Of a stretch of 64,000 nucleotides of DNA, positions 24,372 through 33,708 are shown one piece after another (position 1 is the first letter of the stretch; each line of letters begins with the position of its first letter). This DNA comes from an uncultured Christensenella sp. (GTDB lineage: Bacteria > Bacillota > Clostridia > Christensenellales > Borkfalkiaceae): NCBI GenBank assembly GCA_910577875.1, contig CAJTNY010000005.1:1-64000 (forward strand), given 5' to 3'. A program made the position numbers and the translations under genes. The notes beneath the pieces were generated by a model. The model had not been told where the DNA came from, did no database searches, and saw only the letters and a list, made by a program, of their open reading frames with translations.

Positions 24372-24729
24372 AACCGAATATACCTTTTAAAATCAAGCCG
24401 AATATGAATGTTGCCGCCGCACCTATAAAAGCGAGCACTATTCGGAACGCCACGTCGCGCTGTTTCTGTTTGGCGTTGCGTTTGTATGAAAAGCCGTTTT
24501 CTTTTAGGTTTATGACATACATCTTCTCGCCCTTGCGTTCCGACGTTATAAGATCGAAGTATCCGTCGCGCATTAAATCGTTGAGAATTCCGTCTATTTT
24601 TTCGGGGCTGAAATTTCTTTTTGCGGGAAGAATGGACAGTATGTCGAGCGGAGATATAAGACATCCGTCAGTGCCGTCGCAAAGACTGTAAACTGCGGAC
24701 ATTACTTCGTTTTCGTTTTTAGACAGCAT
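24370..24729 (-). CDS. Winged-helix-like protein with a C-terminal membrane anchor (copy B)
   Basis: The 119-residue product has an N-terminal domain of about 80 residues that looks winged-helix-like (SAVYSLCDGTDGCLISPLDIL, then KIDGILNDLMRDGYFDLITSERKGEKMYVINL) and a single C-terminal helix (about 93-116). It is related to the gene just upstream: both have the same domain order, an LxxGY(F/I)DL turn, and a Gln/Arg stretch before the helix. Its ATG follows that gene's stop by 1 base, with no ribosome-binding site, so translation is coupled. The function is unknown. Confidence 0.65.
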   Translation of the reverse strand: MLSKNENEVMSAVYSLCDGTDGCLISPLDILSILPAKRNFSPEKIDGILNDLMRDGYFDLITSERKGEKMYVINLKENGFSYKRNAKQKQRDVAFRIVLAFIGAAATFIFGLILKGIFG

Positions 24730-24730
24730 A

Positions 24731-25087
24731 TCACAAAACCGCGAATATCAGCGAAATAATAAGACTTCCCAACGCGCCCCCTGCGAAAGCCGAAAAGAAG
24801 ACTATATCCGTTCTCTGTTTACGTTCCTCGATTGCTGCATGAGGCAGAGACTGTTCTTCAACATACTCTTTTAACGGAGCTACGCAGTACATATCGCCTC
24901 TCGAATATTTCAAGTCGATGTAACCGCCGTTTCTTAAAACCGATAAAACTCTTTCGAGTTCGTCGTAACTTCTGTCGCTTCCGTCGGGGAAGGCTTCAAA
25001 AATTTCGTCCTCGTCGATTATCACGTACCGTCCCGCAGGGCTTAACGCATGAATTCTGTCGAGAACCGCGCCGCAAATTCTGTCCAT
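24731..25087 (-). CDS. Winged-helix-like protein with a C-terminal membrane anchor (copy A)
   Basis: A 118-residue paralogue of the downstream gene: a predicted winged-helix domain (about 1-82, with VLSVLRNGGYIDLKYSRGDMYCVAPL as the wing) and one C-terminal helix (about 95-116). The longest frame starts 14 codons earlier at 25129. I prefer the ATG at 25087 because MDRICGAVLDRI aligns with the start of the paralogue; neither start has a clear ribosome-binding site. The two could form a heterodimer at the membrane, which is inference only. Confidence 0.6.
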   Translation of the reverse strand: MDRICGAVLDRIHALSPAGRYVIIDEDEIFEAFPDGSDRSYDELERVLSVLRNGGYIDLKYSRGDMYCVAPLKEYVEEQSLPHAAIEERKQRTDIVFFSAFAGGALGSLIISLIFAVL

Positions 25088-25168
25088 ATCAATAATTAAT
25101 ATTGACAAAATAATATCGGTTTTATACATAATTTCAATGAAATTTATTATTTTCTGAATTTACTTCGA

Positions 25169-25468
25169 TTATTTTGCCGACCAGATTATTCCGCCTATAA
25201 AAAACGCCGTCACCGTAAACAGTACGACATATGCGCATATTTTGAGTATAACGAGTCTCCCGAAATCGTTCTTTTTTTTCTGTACGTTTAAGAACGCCAG
25301 CGAACCGAGGCTTAAAATCAGCGACGCAATCAAGGAGTAAATTCCCATTACAGTAAACGCAAGCCCGAAAAACAGAGCCGCTCCGAAAATAAGCGCTACA
25401 GCTATATAAGCGTAAGTTCTGCCCGTATATGGCTGTTCGGTTTTTTTATCTACTTTATCTTTTTTCAT
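25169..25468 (-). CDS. Small membrane protein coupled to rqcH
   Basis: The 99-residue product has a charged N-terminus (MKKDKVDKKTE) and three hydrophobic segments. I recognise no family. I start it at 25468, where AGGTGA precedes the ATG. This overlaps the last 14 bases of rqcH in another frame, so translation is coupled to the ribosome-rescue factor. The longer frame to 25540 would lie inside rqcH and lacks support. Confidence 0.6.
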   Translation of the reverse strand: MKKDKVDKKTEQPYTGRTYAYIAVALIFGAALFFGLAFTVMGIYSLIASLILSLGSLAFLNVQKKKNDFGRLVILKICAYVVLFTVTAFFIGGIIWSAK

Positions 25469-27131
25469 CGTTGTCACCTGCAAGCGGGCTGTGAGCGCAA
25501 GGCTCGGAAAGAACCGTTTTATAATTCGTGTATACAGCAAAACCCGCGTCGGATTTGGGCGGTTTTTTTACGTACTTTTTAAATGTATAATCAACCGGAA
25601 TTTTATTGCCCTTGCGCCCGTCGGAATAGTAAGCGCAAATTTCAGCCGCTGTCTTTAAAACTTCGTCGGGAACGTCGCGGCCGTTGGTTATTATTCCGAC
25701 GTGTGAGGAGTGGTATTTCTGCGTATGCAGCCATATATCTTCGGGCGAAAGTCCTTTCGTCAGTCTTTCGTTCTGCAAATTATTCCGTCCCGCGATAATT
25801 TTAAAACCGCGGATATTGTACGATCGGAAGGGGACTGTGGTTTGCTTTTTTCTTCGTGTATCGGTTTTTTTGATAAGTCCGAGCACTTCGAGTTCTTCTT
25901 CCGTTTCGTCTAAATCGGCGCAATCGTCAGCCGTACGGATACTCGAATATATGCTGTTCAGATATCCGAGCTTTCGTTCGGCTTCTTCGCGCTGCGCGGT
26001 AACGCTTATCTGCGTTCTTTTTAATTTTGCATATTTCTTATAATATTTCTGCGCGTTTGCGGAGGGAGAGAGAGTTTCATCGAGTTCTATTTTTACTGTA
26101 CCGCCGTTCGGGTCGTAATAATTGAGCGCAGTAAACCATTTCATGCCCCGCTGTAAAGCGTAGATATTAGCGGTTATAAGTTCGCCTTTGAGCTTAATAA
26201 CATCCGCGTCTTTACATTCTGAAAGTTTGTATTCGATATTGGCGAGGCGTTTCTCTGTTTTTTTGAACGCGCTTTTAAGCGCGTTCTCGAGTTTTGATTT
26301 TTTTTCCGCAAAGGCACGATTTGAATCGACGTAGGAATAATAAGCGCTTTGAGCTTCGAGCAAGCTTTTATAAACTTTTTTATCTTTTTCGTCGGAACGT
26401 ACTTTGAAATCGTTCGCCTTGCCGTTTAAGTAAGTTACGCAGGGTTCTGGAACGGAATTGTATACGTATTCGTAAATATTTGCGGCGGTTATGTTTTCGC
26501 CGTATACGCGGACCATATCTAGCGCGGTTGCGTAGGATAAGCCCTTGACGCGTTCGCATATGAATTTGGCGGCGTCGCCGGAAGCGTATTTCAAAACGTT
26601 TTCGAGTTCGGCGGTATCGTCCGGTGAAATTTTATCCTGTTTTTCGGGCGGAACGTACCTGACTCCGCCGAACAGCACGCGCTTCGTGTTTTCGCCTATC
26701 GAAGTCGTTTTAAGCGCACCGACGATAATTCCGTTTTCGCAGAGAACCGCGTTCGAATATTTTCCCATAAGTTCAAAGTACAAACGCATAACCGACGACG
26801 AAAAATCCGATACGCATTTCAAATCGAAATAAATTATTCTTTCGAAATCCGGCTGTACAATGTCGAGGATTTCCGCGTTCTGCAAATGTTTTCTTAAAAG
26901 CATACAGAAATTGGGCGCCGAAAGCGGAACGGGTTTTTCGCTTGAAGCGACGCTTAATCGCGTATCCTGCGCGGAAAGTCGGGCTTCGAGTTTGACGTTG
27001 GTTTTTCCGGTGTATATAATAAATGTAAGCTCGTCGCGCGCGGGCTGAATGACGCGGGAAATCTTTCCGCCGCAAAGCAGTCCTTTTAGCTCGTCCGCAA
27101 CGTACCTTATAGTATAGGCGTCCTGAGGCAT
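25455..27131 (-). CDS. rqcH: RqcH/NFACT family protein (ribosome-associated quality control)
   Basis: The 558-residue product belongs to the NFACT family (Rqc2/RqcH, older name fibronectin-binding protein). RqcH binds stalled large ribosomal subunits and adds alanine tails to nascent chains. Order: NFACT-N domain (about 1-180), a helical coiled-coil middle (about 250-420, Lys/Glu/Ala-rich), and the NFACT-R domain with IRGFKIIAGRNNLQNERLTK and the DIWLHTQKYHSSHV motif near the C-terminus. A clear promoter lies 30 bases upstream (27163-27191). Confidence 0.92.
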   Translation of the reverse strand: MPQDAYTIRYVADELKGLLCGGKISRVIQPARDELTFIIYTGKTNVKLEARLSAQDTRLSVASSEKPVPLSAPNFCMLLRKHLQNAEILDIVQPDFERIIYFDLKCVSDFSSSVMRLYFELMGKYSNAVLCENGIIVGALKTTSIGENTKRVLFGGVRYVPPEKQDKISPDDTAELENVLKYASGDAAKFICERVKGLSYATALDMVRVYGENITAANIYEYVYNSVPEPCVTYLNGKANDFKVRSDEKDKKVYKSLLEAQSAYYSYVDSNRAFAEKKSKLENALKSAFKKTEKRLANIEYKLSECKDADVIKLKGELITANIYALQRGMKWFTALNYYDPNGGTVKIELDETLSPSANAQKYYKKYAKLKRTQISVTAQREEAERKLGYLNSIYSSIRTADDCADLDETEEELEVLGLIKKTDTRRKKQTTVPFRSYNIRGFKIIAGRNNLQNERLTKGLSPEDIWLHTQKYHSSHVGIITNGRDVPDEVLKTAAEICAYYSDGRKGNKIPVDYTFKKYVKKPPKSDAGFAVYTNYKTVLSEPCAHSPLAGDNDEKR

Positions 27132-27162
27132 TATTAAAATATCCTTTTCTTATTTAACAGAC

Positions 27163-27191
27163 ATTATATAGCAAAACTTGGAAAAAGTAAA
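27163..27191 (-). promoter_or_regulatory. Promoter of rqcH
   Basis: On the minus strand TTTACT (27191-27186), 17 bp and TATAAT (27168-27163). Confidence 0.78.
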
Positions 27192-27201
27192 TGCAAAACG
27201 C

Positions 27202-27230
27202 TTTTCAAAACAAATATATTGTGTTAAAAT
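27202..27230 (+). promoter_or_regulatory. Probable promoter of tig
   Basis: TTTTCA (27202-27207), 17 bp and TAAAAT (27225-27230), divergent from rqcH. The -35 is poor. Confidence 0.5.
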
Positions 27231-27273
27231 ATTACCCGCATAAATTATTGATTACATTAATAGGAGATTAACA

Positions 27274-28710
27274 ATGAAGTATACGCAGACAGTCGGAGAA
27301 AAAAGCACGGTTAAGCTTACAATTAATTTTTCCGAGCAGGAATGGCAGGATTCTTTAAATAAGTCTTACCTGAAAGTAAGAGGAAAATATACGGTTCCCG
27401 GTTTCAGAAAAGGCAAGGTTCCCAAGCCCGTACTCGAAAACTATTACGGCAAAGGCGTTTTGTTCGAAGAGGCGTTAAATATTCTTTATTCCCAGCACTA
27501 TCCCGAAATTCTCGAAAAGGAAAAAGATAATTTTACCTCGGTCGGCGAACCTTCGCTCGATGTCGAAGAAATGAAGGAAGGCAAAGGAGTCGTTCTTTCC
27601 GCAATCGTTCCCGTTAAACCCGAAGTTACTATAGACGCTTATACAGGTTTAAAAATTAAAAAGTTTGAATATAATGTATCCGATACGGACGTGGAGAAGG
27701 AAGTCGAAAAACTTCTCGAAAAATCCGCGGACTCAATCGAGGTAACGGACAGAGCCTGCAAAAAAGGCGATACCGTCAATATAGACTTTTCAGGTAGCGT
27801 TGACGGCGAAAAATTTCAGGGCGGCACCGCGGAAGGCTATGACCTCGAACTCGGAAGCGGTTCTTTTATCCCCGGTTTCGAAGAAGCTGTCGCAGGTATG
27901 AAACTTAACGAAAACAAAGATATAAACGTAACTTTTCCCGAGGACTATCAGGCGGACAATCTGCGCGGAAAGGAAGCCGTTTTCAATATTACTTTAAATA
28001 AGATAACTGCTAAAAAGCTTCCCGAGCTTACAGACGAATTCGTAAAGAAACACGCGGGAACCGAAACCGTCGGAGAGTACAGGAAAAAGACCCGCGAGCG
28101 TTTGGAAAAGAGTGCGGAGAGCAAGGGCAGGGACGAAACGGAAAACAGCATAATTTCCGAAATCAGCAAACATGCGAAAGCCGAAATTCCCGATGCTATG
28201 ATAGAGCGCGAAATCGACAGAATGGTTCAGGATTTCTCTTACCGTCTTATGTATCAGGGTCTTAAACTCGAAGATTATCTCAATTATATGCACCTATCTA
28301 TGGAAGATTTCCGTGCGCAGTTCAATTCGCAGGCGGCTCCCAGAGTATTGAGCCAACTTGTCATAGACAAGATAATAAAGACCGAAAACATTAAAGCGGA
28401 AGAAAAAGAAATTGACGCAAAAATAAAAGAACAGGCAGAATCGGTAGATAAATCTTTCGAAGAGTACAAAAAGAGCATAGACCCCAGACAGGTTGAATAT
28501 ATCACAAGCGATATAATCGTAACCAAGCTTTTCGATTTCCTCAAAGCAAATAACGAAATGTATACCGATAACGACAAAGAAGCAAAAAAGCCCGCGGCGA
28601 AAAAGCCTGCCGCTAATGAATCCGCAACTAAGGGAACAGCGGCAAAAAAGCCCGCGGCGAAGAAAACTGCGGCTAAAAAGACCGTAGCCAAGACTGATAA
28701 AGACGAATAA
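27274..28710 (+). CDS. tig: Trigger factor with a Lys/Ala/Pro-rich C-terminal tail
   Basis: Trigger factor is the ribosome-bound chaperone for new chains. The ribosome-binding loop GFRKGKVP is at 43-50, the FKBP-type prolyl isomerase domain spans about 150-245 ([34 protein letters not shown]), and the helical chaperone arm follows. After the normal end, near 430, comes a 44-residue tail (435-478) made almost only of Lys, Ala, Pro and Thr in repeats of the [10 protein letters not shown] type. It is absent from standard trigger factors and resembles histone-H1-like tails. clpP follows 14 bases on. Confidence 0.95.
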   Translation: MKYTQTVGEKSTVKLTINFSEQEWQDSLNKSYLKVRGKYTVPGFRKGKVPKPVLENYYGKGVLFEEALNILYSQHYPEILEKEKDNFTSVGEPSLDVEEMKEGKGVVLSAIVPVKPEVTIDAYTGLKIKKFEYNVSDTDVEKEVEKLLEKSADSIEVTDRACKKGDTVNIDFSGSVDGEKFQGGTAEGYDLELGSGSFIPGFEEAVAGMKLNENKDINVTFPEDYQADNLRGKEAVFNITLNKITAKKLPELTDEFVKKHAGTETVGEYRKKTRERLEKSAESKGRDETENSIISEISKHAKAEIPDAMIEREIDRMVQDFSYRLMYQGLKLEDYLNYMHLSMEDFRAQFNSQAAPRVLSQLVIDKIIKTENIKAEEKEIDAKIKEQAESVDKSFEEYKKSIDPRQVEYITSDIIVTKLFDFLKANNEMYTDNDKEAKKPAAKKPAANESATKGTAAKKPAAKKTAAKKTVAKTDKDE

Positions 28711-28724
28711 TCAAGGAGTTTTTT

Positions 28725-29315
28725 ATGGAACGTAATGCGTTAGTACCTTATATAGTCGAACAGACTTCCCGAGGGGAGCGTTCGTATGATATTTACAGCA
28801 GACTTTTAGAGGACAGAATTATTTTTTTGAGCGGCGAAATAGATGACGCCGTTGCCAATACCGTAGTTGCTCAGCTCATTTATCTTGAAGCGAAAGACCC
28901 TCAGAAAGACATTTCGCTCTATATCAACAGTCCGGGCGGTTCCGTATCCGCAGGGCTTGCGATTTACGATACTATGAATTATATCAAGTGCGACGTGTCC
29001 ACTATCTGTATAGGTATGGCGGCTTCGATGGGTGCGTTCCTTTTATCGAGCGGCGCGAAGGGAAAGAGATTTGCACTTCCAAACAGCGAAATAATGATTC
29101 ACCAGCCTTTGGGCGGAGCCCAGGGACAGGCGAGCGATATAAAGATTGCAGCCGAACATATTTTGCGAACCAAACAGAAGCTCAACGAAATTCTTTCTAA
29201 GAATTCCGGAAAGCCTCTGTCCGTTATAGAACGCGACACTGACAGGGATAATTATTTGTCGGCAAACGAAGCGCAGGAATACGGTCTTATCGATAAAGTA
29301 TTTTACAAGAGATAA
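28725..29315 (+). CDS. clpP: ATP-dependent Clp protease proteolytic subunit
   Basis: The 196-residue serine peptidase forms the 14-mer chamber that works with ClpX. Catalytic triad S101 (GMAASMGAF), H126 (MIHQPLGG) and D171 ([10 protein letters not shown]). N-terminal processing is likely before residue 8 or so. AAGGAG precedes the ATG. Confidence 0.97.
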   Translation: MERNALVPYIVEQTSRGERSYDIYSRLLEDRIIFLSGEIDDAVANTVVAQLIYLEAKDPQKDISLYINSPGGSVSAGLAIYDTMNYIKCDVSTICIGMAASMGAFLLSSGAKGKRFALPNSEIMIHQPLGGAQGQASDIKIAAEHILRTKQKLNEILSKNSGKPLSVIERDTDRDNYLSANEAQEYGLIDKVFYKR

Positions 29316-29356
29316 TTAATTTTAGCGGTAAAATATTTTTAGTGAAAGGAGTAATT

Positions 29357-30583
29357 TTGAAAGAAAAAAGATTTTGTTCGTTCTGTGGAAAACCCGAAGA
29401 TAAAGTTCACCGCCTGATAAGCGGACAGGACGCGGTATGTATTTGTGACGAGTGCATAACGATATGCGGCGATATGGTAAAAGAGGCTGATGTTGCGGGG
29501 CTCGAACCCGTTCCTTTGAAAAAACCCGCGGAATTAAAAGATGAACTTGATAAATACATCGTCGGTCAGGACGAGGCAAAGAAGGTTTTGTCCGTAGCGG
29601 TTTATAACCATTATAAACGCATTAACAATATGCGAAAGGATAAAAAACAGGACGGAGACGTAGAAATTGAGAAAAGCAATATACTGTTACTCGGTCCGAC
29701 GGGTTGCGGTAAAACTTTGCTTGCGCGTACGCTTGCAAGAATACTCAACGTGCCGTTTGCTTCCTCGGACGCGACAACGCTGACCGAAGCGGGTTATGTC
29801 GGCGAGGACGTGGAGAATATTCTGTTGAAGCTTATTCAGAACGCGGACTACGATATAGAGAAAGCTCAGCGCGGAATAATCTATATCGATGAAATCGATA
29901 AAATTGCGAGAAAGGGCGAAAACGTTTCGATTACTCGCGACGTTTCGGGAGAAGGTGTTCAGCAGGCGCTTTTGAAAATTATAGAAAGCACGGTTGCAAA
30001 CGTTCCTCCGCAGGGCGGAAGAAAACACCCTCAGCAGGAATGTCTGAGAATAGATACAACAAATATACTGTTCATATGCGGCGGGGCGTTTGTCGGACTC
30101 GATAAAATAGTACAAAAACGCAGGGACAATACTTCTCTCGGTTTCGGCGGTTCGGTTAAAGACGGCGAAGAGAACGTATACGAAATGCTCGCCGAAGTCA
30201 AGCCTCAGGATTTGACGAATTTCGGACTTATACCAGAATTCGTCGGGCGCGTTCCAATAGTCGTAAGCCTGCATCCTCTGAACGAGGATGCTCTCGTAAA
30301 TATTCTTACGAAACCTAAAAACGCTATCATAAAACAATATCAGAAACTGATTGCGATGGACGGTGTAAAACTGACCGTCGACGACGGTGCTGTACGTGAG
30401 ATTGCGAACACTGCTATCCGTTTAAAGACAGGCGCGAGAGGACTGAGGACGATAATAGAAGGATTTATGACTTCCGTTATGTACAAGCTTCCTTCGGAAA
30501 AGAACGTCGAGGAAGTAATAGTCACGAAAGAGTGCGTTACGGATAAAGCAGAGCCGAAAATAATTTATAATAAGACGGCGTAA
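29357..30583 (+). CDS. clpX: ATP-dependent Clp protease ATP-binding subunit ClpX
   Basis: This AAA+ unfoldase delivers tagged proteins to ClpP. The N-terminal zinc finger has cysteines 7, 10, 30 and 33. Walker A GPTGCGKT, the pore loop GYVGEDVE and Walker [11 protein letters not shown] follow in order. The longest frame starts at a GTG (29342), but AAAGGAG lies inside that extension and 5 bases before a TTG at 29357. Starting there gives the normal ClpX N-terminus, [11 protein letters not shown], and 408 residues. It lies close behind clpP. Confidence 0.95.
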   Translation: MKEKRFCSFCGKPEDKVHRLISGQDAVCICDECITICGDMVKEADVAGLEPVPLKKPAELKDELDKYIVGQDEAKKVLSVAVYNHYKRINNMRKDKKQDGDVEIEKSNILLLGPTGCGKTLLARTLARILNVPFASSDATTLTEAGYVGEDVENILLKLIQNADYDIEKAQRGIIYIDEIDKIARKGENVSITRDVSGEGVQQALLKIIESTVANVPPQGGRKHPQQECLRIDTTNILFICGGAFVGLDKIVQKRRDNTSLGFGGSVKDGEENVYEMLAEVKPQDLTNFGLIPEFVGRVPIVVSLHPLNEDALVNILTKPKNAIIKQYQKLIAMDGVKLTVDDGAVREIANTAIRLKTGARGLRTIIEGFMTSVMYKLPSEKNVEEVIVTKECVTDKAEPKIIYNKTA

Positions 30584-30605
30584 ACAGATAAAATTTTTAA
30601 GTCTT

Positions 30606-30628
30606 TTCCCCCTCATTGATCGGGGGAA
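30606..30628 (+). other. Hairpin between clpX and lon
   Basis: TTCCCCC and GGGGGAA pair around a 9-base loop. No T-run follows; it may act on mRNA processing or as a partial attenuator before lon. Confidence 0.45.
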
Positions 30629-30649
30629 TTTACTTATAACGGAGTTTTT

Positions 30650-32956
30650 ATGGGCAAATTTCAAGAATTTCCTCTGCTTGCATTGCGCGGTAGAGTGGTA
30701 TTCCCTAACACGACTGTAAGTTTCGATGTTGGCAGAATGATTTCGCTTACCGCGGTTAAACGCGCCGCCGACGGCGATTCGCGCTTATTTTTATGCGCAC
30801 AGAAACAGTCGGAGAAAGACGAAATTACCGACGGCGACTTTTATACTGCGGGGACGGTTGTAAAACTCCGTCAGATTACGAAGCTTCCCGGCAATAACCT
30901 GCGTATTACTGTGGAGGGACTTTTCCGCGCCGAAGCGAGACAGGTTGTAAAGGAAAACGGAACTTTTATTGCGACAGTCGAGGAAATTACGCCCGTCCAC
31001 GGCGACCCGGCTCTTGAAGAAGCTTACTTCCGCACTTCGAAAGAAATTTTAAAAGATATCACATCCTCCGACAGCGGTCTGTCAAAGGATGCGGTTTTAA
31101 CTCTCGATAAATGTTCCGACCCCGATGAATTCGTTAATATCGCGGCGCACTATCTGCAAATAAAGACGGATACGAAACAGGAACTTTTGGAATGTCCTAA
31201 AACCCTGGACAGATTAAAAAAAGCGGACAAGCTTCTCAACGACGAGTGCGAGATTATCCGTCTCGAGCGTAAAATAAATTCGGTGGTAAGACAGAATATA
31301 GATAAAAACCAAAAAGAATATTATCTGAGAGAACAGCTTAAAGCCATACACACCGAGCTCGGCGACGATATGGAAGAGCGCGACGAGCTCGAAGAAAAAA
31401 TCAAGGCGAAAGGCATGCCTGAGGAGGCGGAACAGAAGTGCTTGAAAGAGCTTTTGCGTATGTCGCGTATGCAGAATTCTTCGCCGGATTACAATGTTTT
31501 GCGTGTATATCTGGATTGGATGCTCGACATTCCATGGACTGAGCATACAGAAGATACGGAGAAACTTTCCGACGCCGTAAATATTCTCGAAGAAGACCAT
31601 TACGGTCTTGAAAAGATTAAAGAGCGGATTATCGAATACATTGCTGTATTAAAGAGAACGGGCGGTCTAAATGCGCCCATACTGTGTTTCGTCGGACCTC
31701 CGGGAGTAGGCAAAACCTCGATTGCGAGTTCGATTGCCCGCGCGCTCGGCAGAAAATTCGTCAGAATGAGCTTCGGCGGGGTTAAAGACGAAGCGGAAGT
31801 AAGGGGGCACAGAAAGACTTACGTCGGCGCTATGCCGGGGCGGATAATCAGCGGAATGAAAAAAGCCGGTTCGGTAAATCCCGTGTTTCTTTTGGACGAA
31901 GTGGATAAAATTTCTTCCGATTTACGCGGTGACCCCGCCGGCGCGCTTTTAGAAGTTCTTGACCCCGCTCAGAACTCGACTTTTCTCGACAGATATATCG
32001 AGGTGCCGTATGATTTGAGCAAAACGCTGTTCATAACGACCGCGAACAGTCTCGATACGATACCCGCGCCTCTTCTCGACAGAATGGAAATTATCGAGCT
32101 TACAGGCTACACGCCCGAAGAAAAGAAGGAAATAGCCAAACGTTATCTTATTCCGAAAAAACGCGAAGCGAACGGTTTGAAGCAGAGTGAAATTTCTATA
32201 ACCGATAAAGCTGTGGACGCTATAATAGACGGCTACACTCTGGAAGCGGGAGTTCGCGGTTTGGAGCGAAAAATAGACGCGGTTTGCCGCAAAGCCGCGG
32301 TTAAACTTTCAAGCGGAGAACTTAAAAAAGTCAGCGTAAACGAAAAAAATCTTGTAGATTTCCTGGGATCGAAGCGATACGAACGCGACGGCGGAGCCTT
32401 GAGAGGAGACGAGGTAGGAGCCGCTACGGGGCTTGCCTGGACTTCCGTCGGTGGTACAACTCTTACTATCGAAGTTTCAGCAATGCACGGTAAAGGCGAC
32501 GTATTACTGACGGGTAAGCTCGGCGACGTAATGAAAGAGAGCGCTAGAGCAGCGATAAGTTATATCCGCTCAAACAGTGCAAGTTACGGTATAGACGGTT
32601 CGCTGTTCGAAAATACGGATATTCATATTCACGTTCCGGAAGGCGCTACACCGAAGGACGGTCCCAGCGCGGGAATTACTATGGCCACGGCGATATTATC
32701 TGCGTTCACGCAAAAACCCGTTAAAAAAAGCATTGCGATGACCGGTGAAATTACTCTTCGCGGAAAGGTTTTGCCGATAGGCGGACTTAAAGAAAAGGCG
32801 CTTGCGGCATATCGCATCGGAATTCACGACGTAATAATTCCTGCGGACAATAAGAAAGACTTGGAAGAAATTCCCGAATCGGTGCGCGGCAGTATTAATT
32901 TTATTCCCGTAACGGAAGTGGATGCGGTGTTCAGAAACGCGATTTTGGGTTTATAA
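30650..32956 (+). CDS. lon: Endopeptidase Lon
   Basis: The 768-residue ATP-dependent protease degrades damaged and regulatory proteins. N-terminal LAN domain (about 7-195), AAA+ domain with Walker A GPPGVGKTS at 349-357 and Walker B VFLLDEVDK, and a C-terminal protease domain with the Ser-Lys dyad S673 (PKDGPSAG) and K714 (IGGLKEK). The length matches the bacterial LonA type. CGGAG precedes the ATG. engB starts 2 bases after the stop. Confidence 0.96.
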   Translation: MGKFQEFPLLALRGRVVFPNTTVSFDVGRMISLTAVKRAADGDSRLFLCAQKQSEKDEITDGDFYTAGTVVKLRQITKLPGNNLRITVEGLFRAEARQVVKENGTFIATVEEITPVHGDPALEEAYFRTSKEILKDITSSDSGLSKDAVLTLDKCSDPDEFVNIAAHYLQIKTDTKQELLECPKTLDRLKKADKLLNDECEIIRLERKINSVVRQNIDKNQKEYYLREQLKAIHTELGDDMEERDELEEKIKAKGMPEEAEQKCLKELLRMSRMQNSSPDYNVLRVYLDWMLDIPWTEHTEDTEKLSDAVNILEEDHYGLEKIKERIIEYIAVLKRTGGLNAPILCFVGPPGVGKTSIASSIARALGRKFVRMSFGGVKDEAEVRGHRKTYVGAMPGRIISGMKKAGSVNPVFLLDEVDKISSDLRGDPAGALLEVLDPAQNSTFLDRYIEVPYDLSKTLFITTANSLDTIPAPLLDRMEIIELTGYTPEEKKEIAKRYLIPKKREANGLKQSEISITDKAVDAIIDGYTLEAGVRGLERKIDAVCRKAAVKLSSGELKKVSVNEKNLVDFLGSKRYERDGGALRGDEVGAATGLAWTSVGGTTLTIEVSAMHGKGDVLLTGKLGDVMKESARAAISYIRSNSASYGIDGSLFENTDIHIHVPEGATPKDGPSAGITMATAILSAFTQKPVKKSIAMTGEITLRGKVLPIGGLKEKALAAYRIGIHDVIIPADNKKDLEEIPESVRGSINFIPVTEVDAVFRNAILGL

Positions 32957-32958
32957 AA

Positions 32959-33546
32959 ATGATTAAAATTACTAATGCGGAATTTATAACCAGCGCCGCG
33001 GCAAGAGAGCAGTTTATTGAAACAGATAAACCCGTAATAGCCGTTTGCGGAAAATCAAACGTAGGCAAGTCGAGTTTTATCAATACGGTTACTAACAGAA
33101 AAAAGTTAGCAAAAGTTTCTAAAGACCCGGGAAGAACAAGACTTGTAAATTATTTCGATTGCGGAAGTTTCGTGCTTGCCGACTTGCCGGGATACGGTTA
33201 TGCAAGTGTTTCGAAACAGGAAAAGGCGAAATGGGCGAAACTTATCGAAATGTTTTTTGCCGAAAAACGCGCGGACCACGTTTTTGCACTTTGCGATATA
33301 CGTCATGACCCTACGGCTGATGATAAACAGATGATAGAATATCTCTATTATAATATTATACCTTTTACGGTAATAGCGACCAAAGCGGATAAGGTTTCCA
33401 AAGCCGCGGCGGCTCGGAGTTTGCAGAATATTGCGGCGGCTTATAAATGCGGTGCGGGAAATATTATAGCGGTTTCTTCCGAAACGCGTCAGGGGCTTGA
33501 CAGAACACTTGAAAGAATAGAGGAAATTTTAGCGCTATTTAAATAA
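32959..33546 (+). CDS. engB: Ribosome biogenesis GTP-binding protein EngB/YsxC
   Basis: The 195-residue GTPase assists late assembly of the 50S subunit. G1 GKSNVGKSSF, G3 DLPGYGYA, G4 TKAD and G5 (VSSETRQG) are in order. It begins 2 bases after lon with no clear ribosome-binding site of its own (coupled translation), an order common in Firmicutes. A strong terminator closes the protein quality-control run. Confidence 0.95.
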   Translation: MIKITNAEFITSAAAREQFIETDKPVIAVCGKSNVGKSSFINTVTNRKKLAKVSKDPGRTRLVNYFDCGSFVLADLPGYGYASVSKQEKAKWAKLIEMFFAEKRADHVFALCDIRHDPTADDKQMIEYLYYNIIPFTVIATKADKVSKAAAARSLQNIAAAYKCGAGNIIAVSSETRQGLDRTLERIEEILALFK

Positions 33547-33581
33547 AAATAACGGTACCGATGATTCGGCGCCGTTATTTT
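33546..33581 (+). terminator. Terminator after engB
   Basis: AAAATAACGG (33546-33555) pairs with CCGTTATTTT (33572-33581), with further pairing CCGA/TCGG inside. Confidence 0.85.
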
Positions 33582-33631
33582 GATTAAAAAACAGGCATAA
33601 TAAATATAGATAACATATTTGTTAATAATAC

Positions 33632-33660
33632 TTGCATTTTGCGTTCTTCTGCTGTATACT
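33632..33660 (+). promoter_or_regulatory. Promoter of the polysaccharide operon
   Basis: TTGCAT (33632-33637), 17 bp and TATACT (33655-33660). CGGAGGA precedes the ATG at 33709. Confidence 0.8.
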
Positions 33661-33682
33661 AAGATAGTATAAATATATACTA
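33655..33682 (+). promoter_or_regulatory. Possible operator over the -10 and start site
   Basis: TATACTA occurs at 33655-33661 (including the -10 box) and 33676-33682, 21 bp apart, with the reverse complement TAGTATA at 33665-33671. The last two form a 7-bp inverted repeat with an AATA centre. A protein bound here would block transcription start. The low complexity of the sequence weakens the case. Confidence 0.4.
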
Positions 33683-33708
33683 AAATCATCGGCTTTGGTC
33701 GGAGGAAT

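Noticed and set aside
27274..28710. Possible frameshift creating the Lys/Ala tail of trigger factor
   Set aside because: The tail stays in frame with ordered [10 protein letters not shown] repeats and typical codons, and ends 14 bases before clpP with a good ribosome-binding site; a shifted frame would not give such regular repeats.
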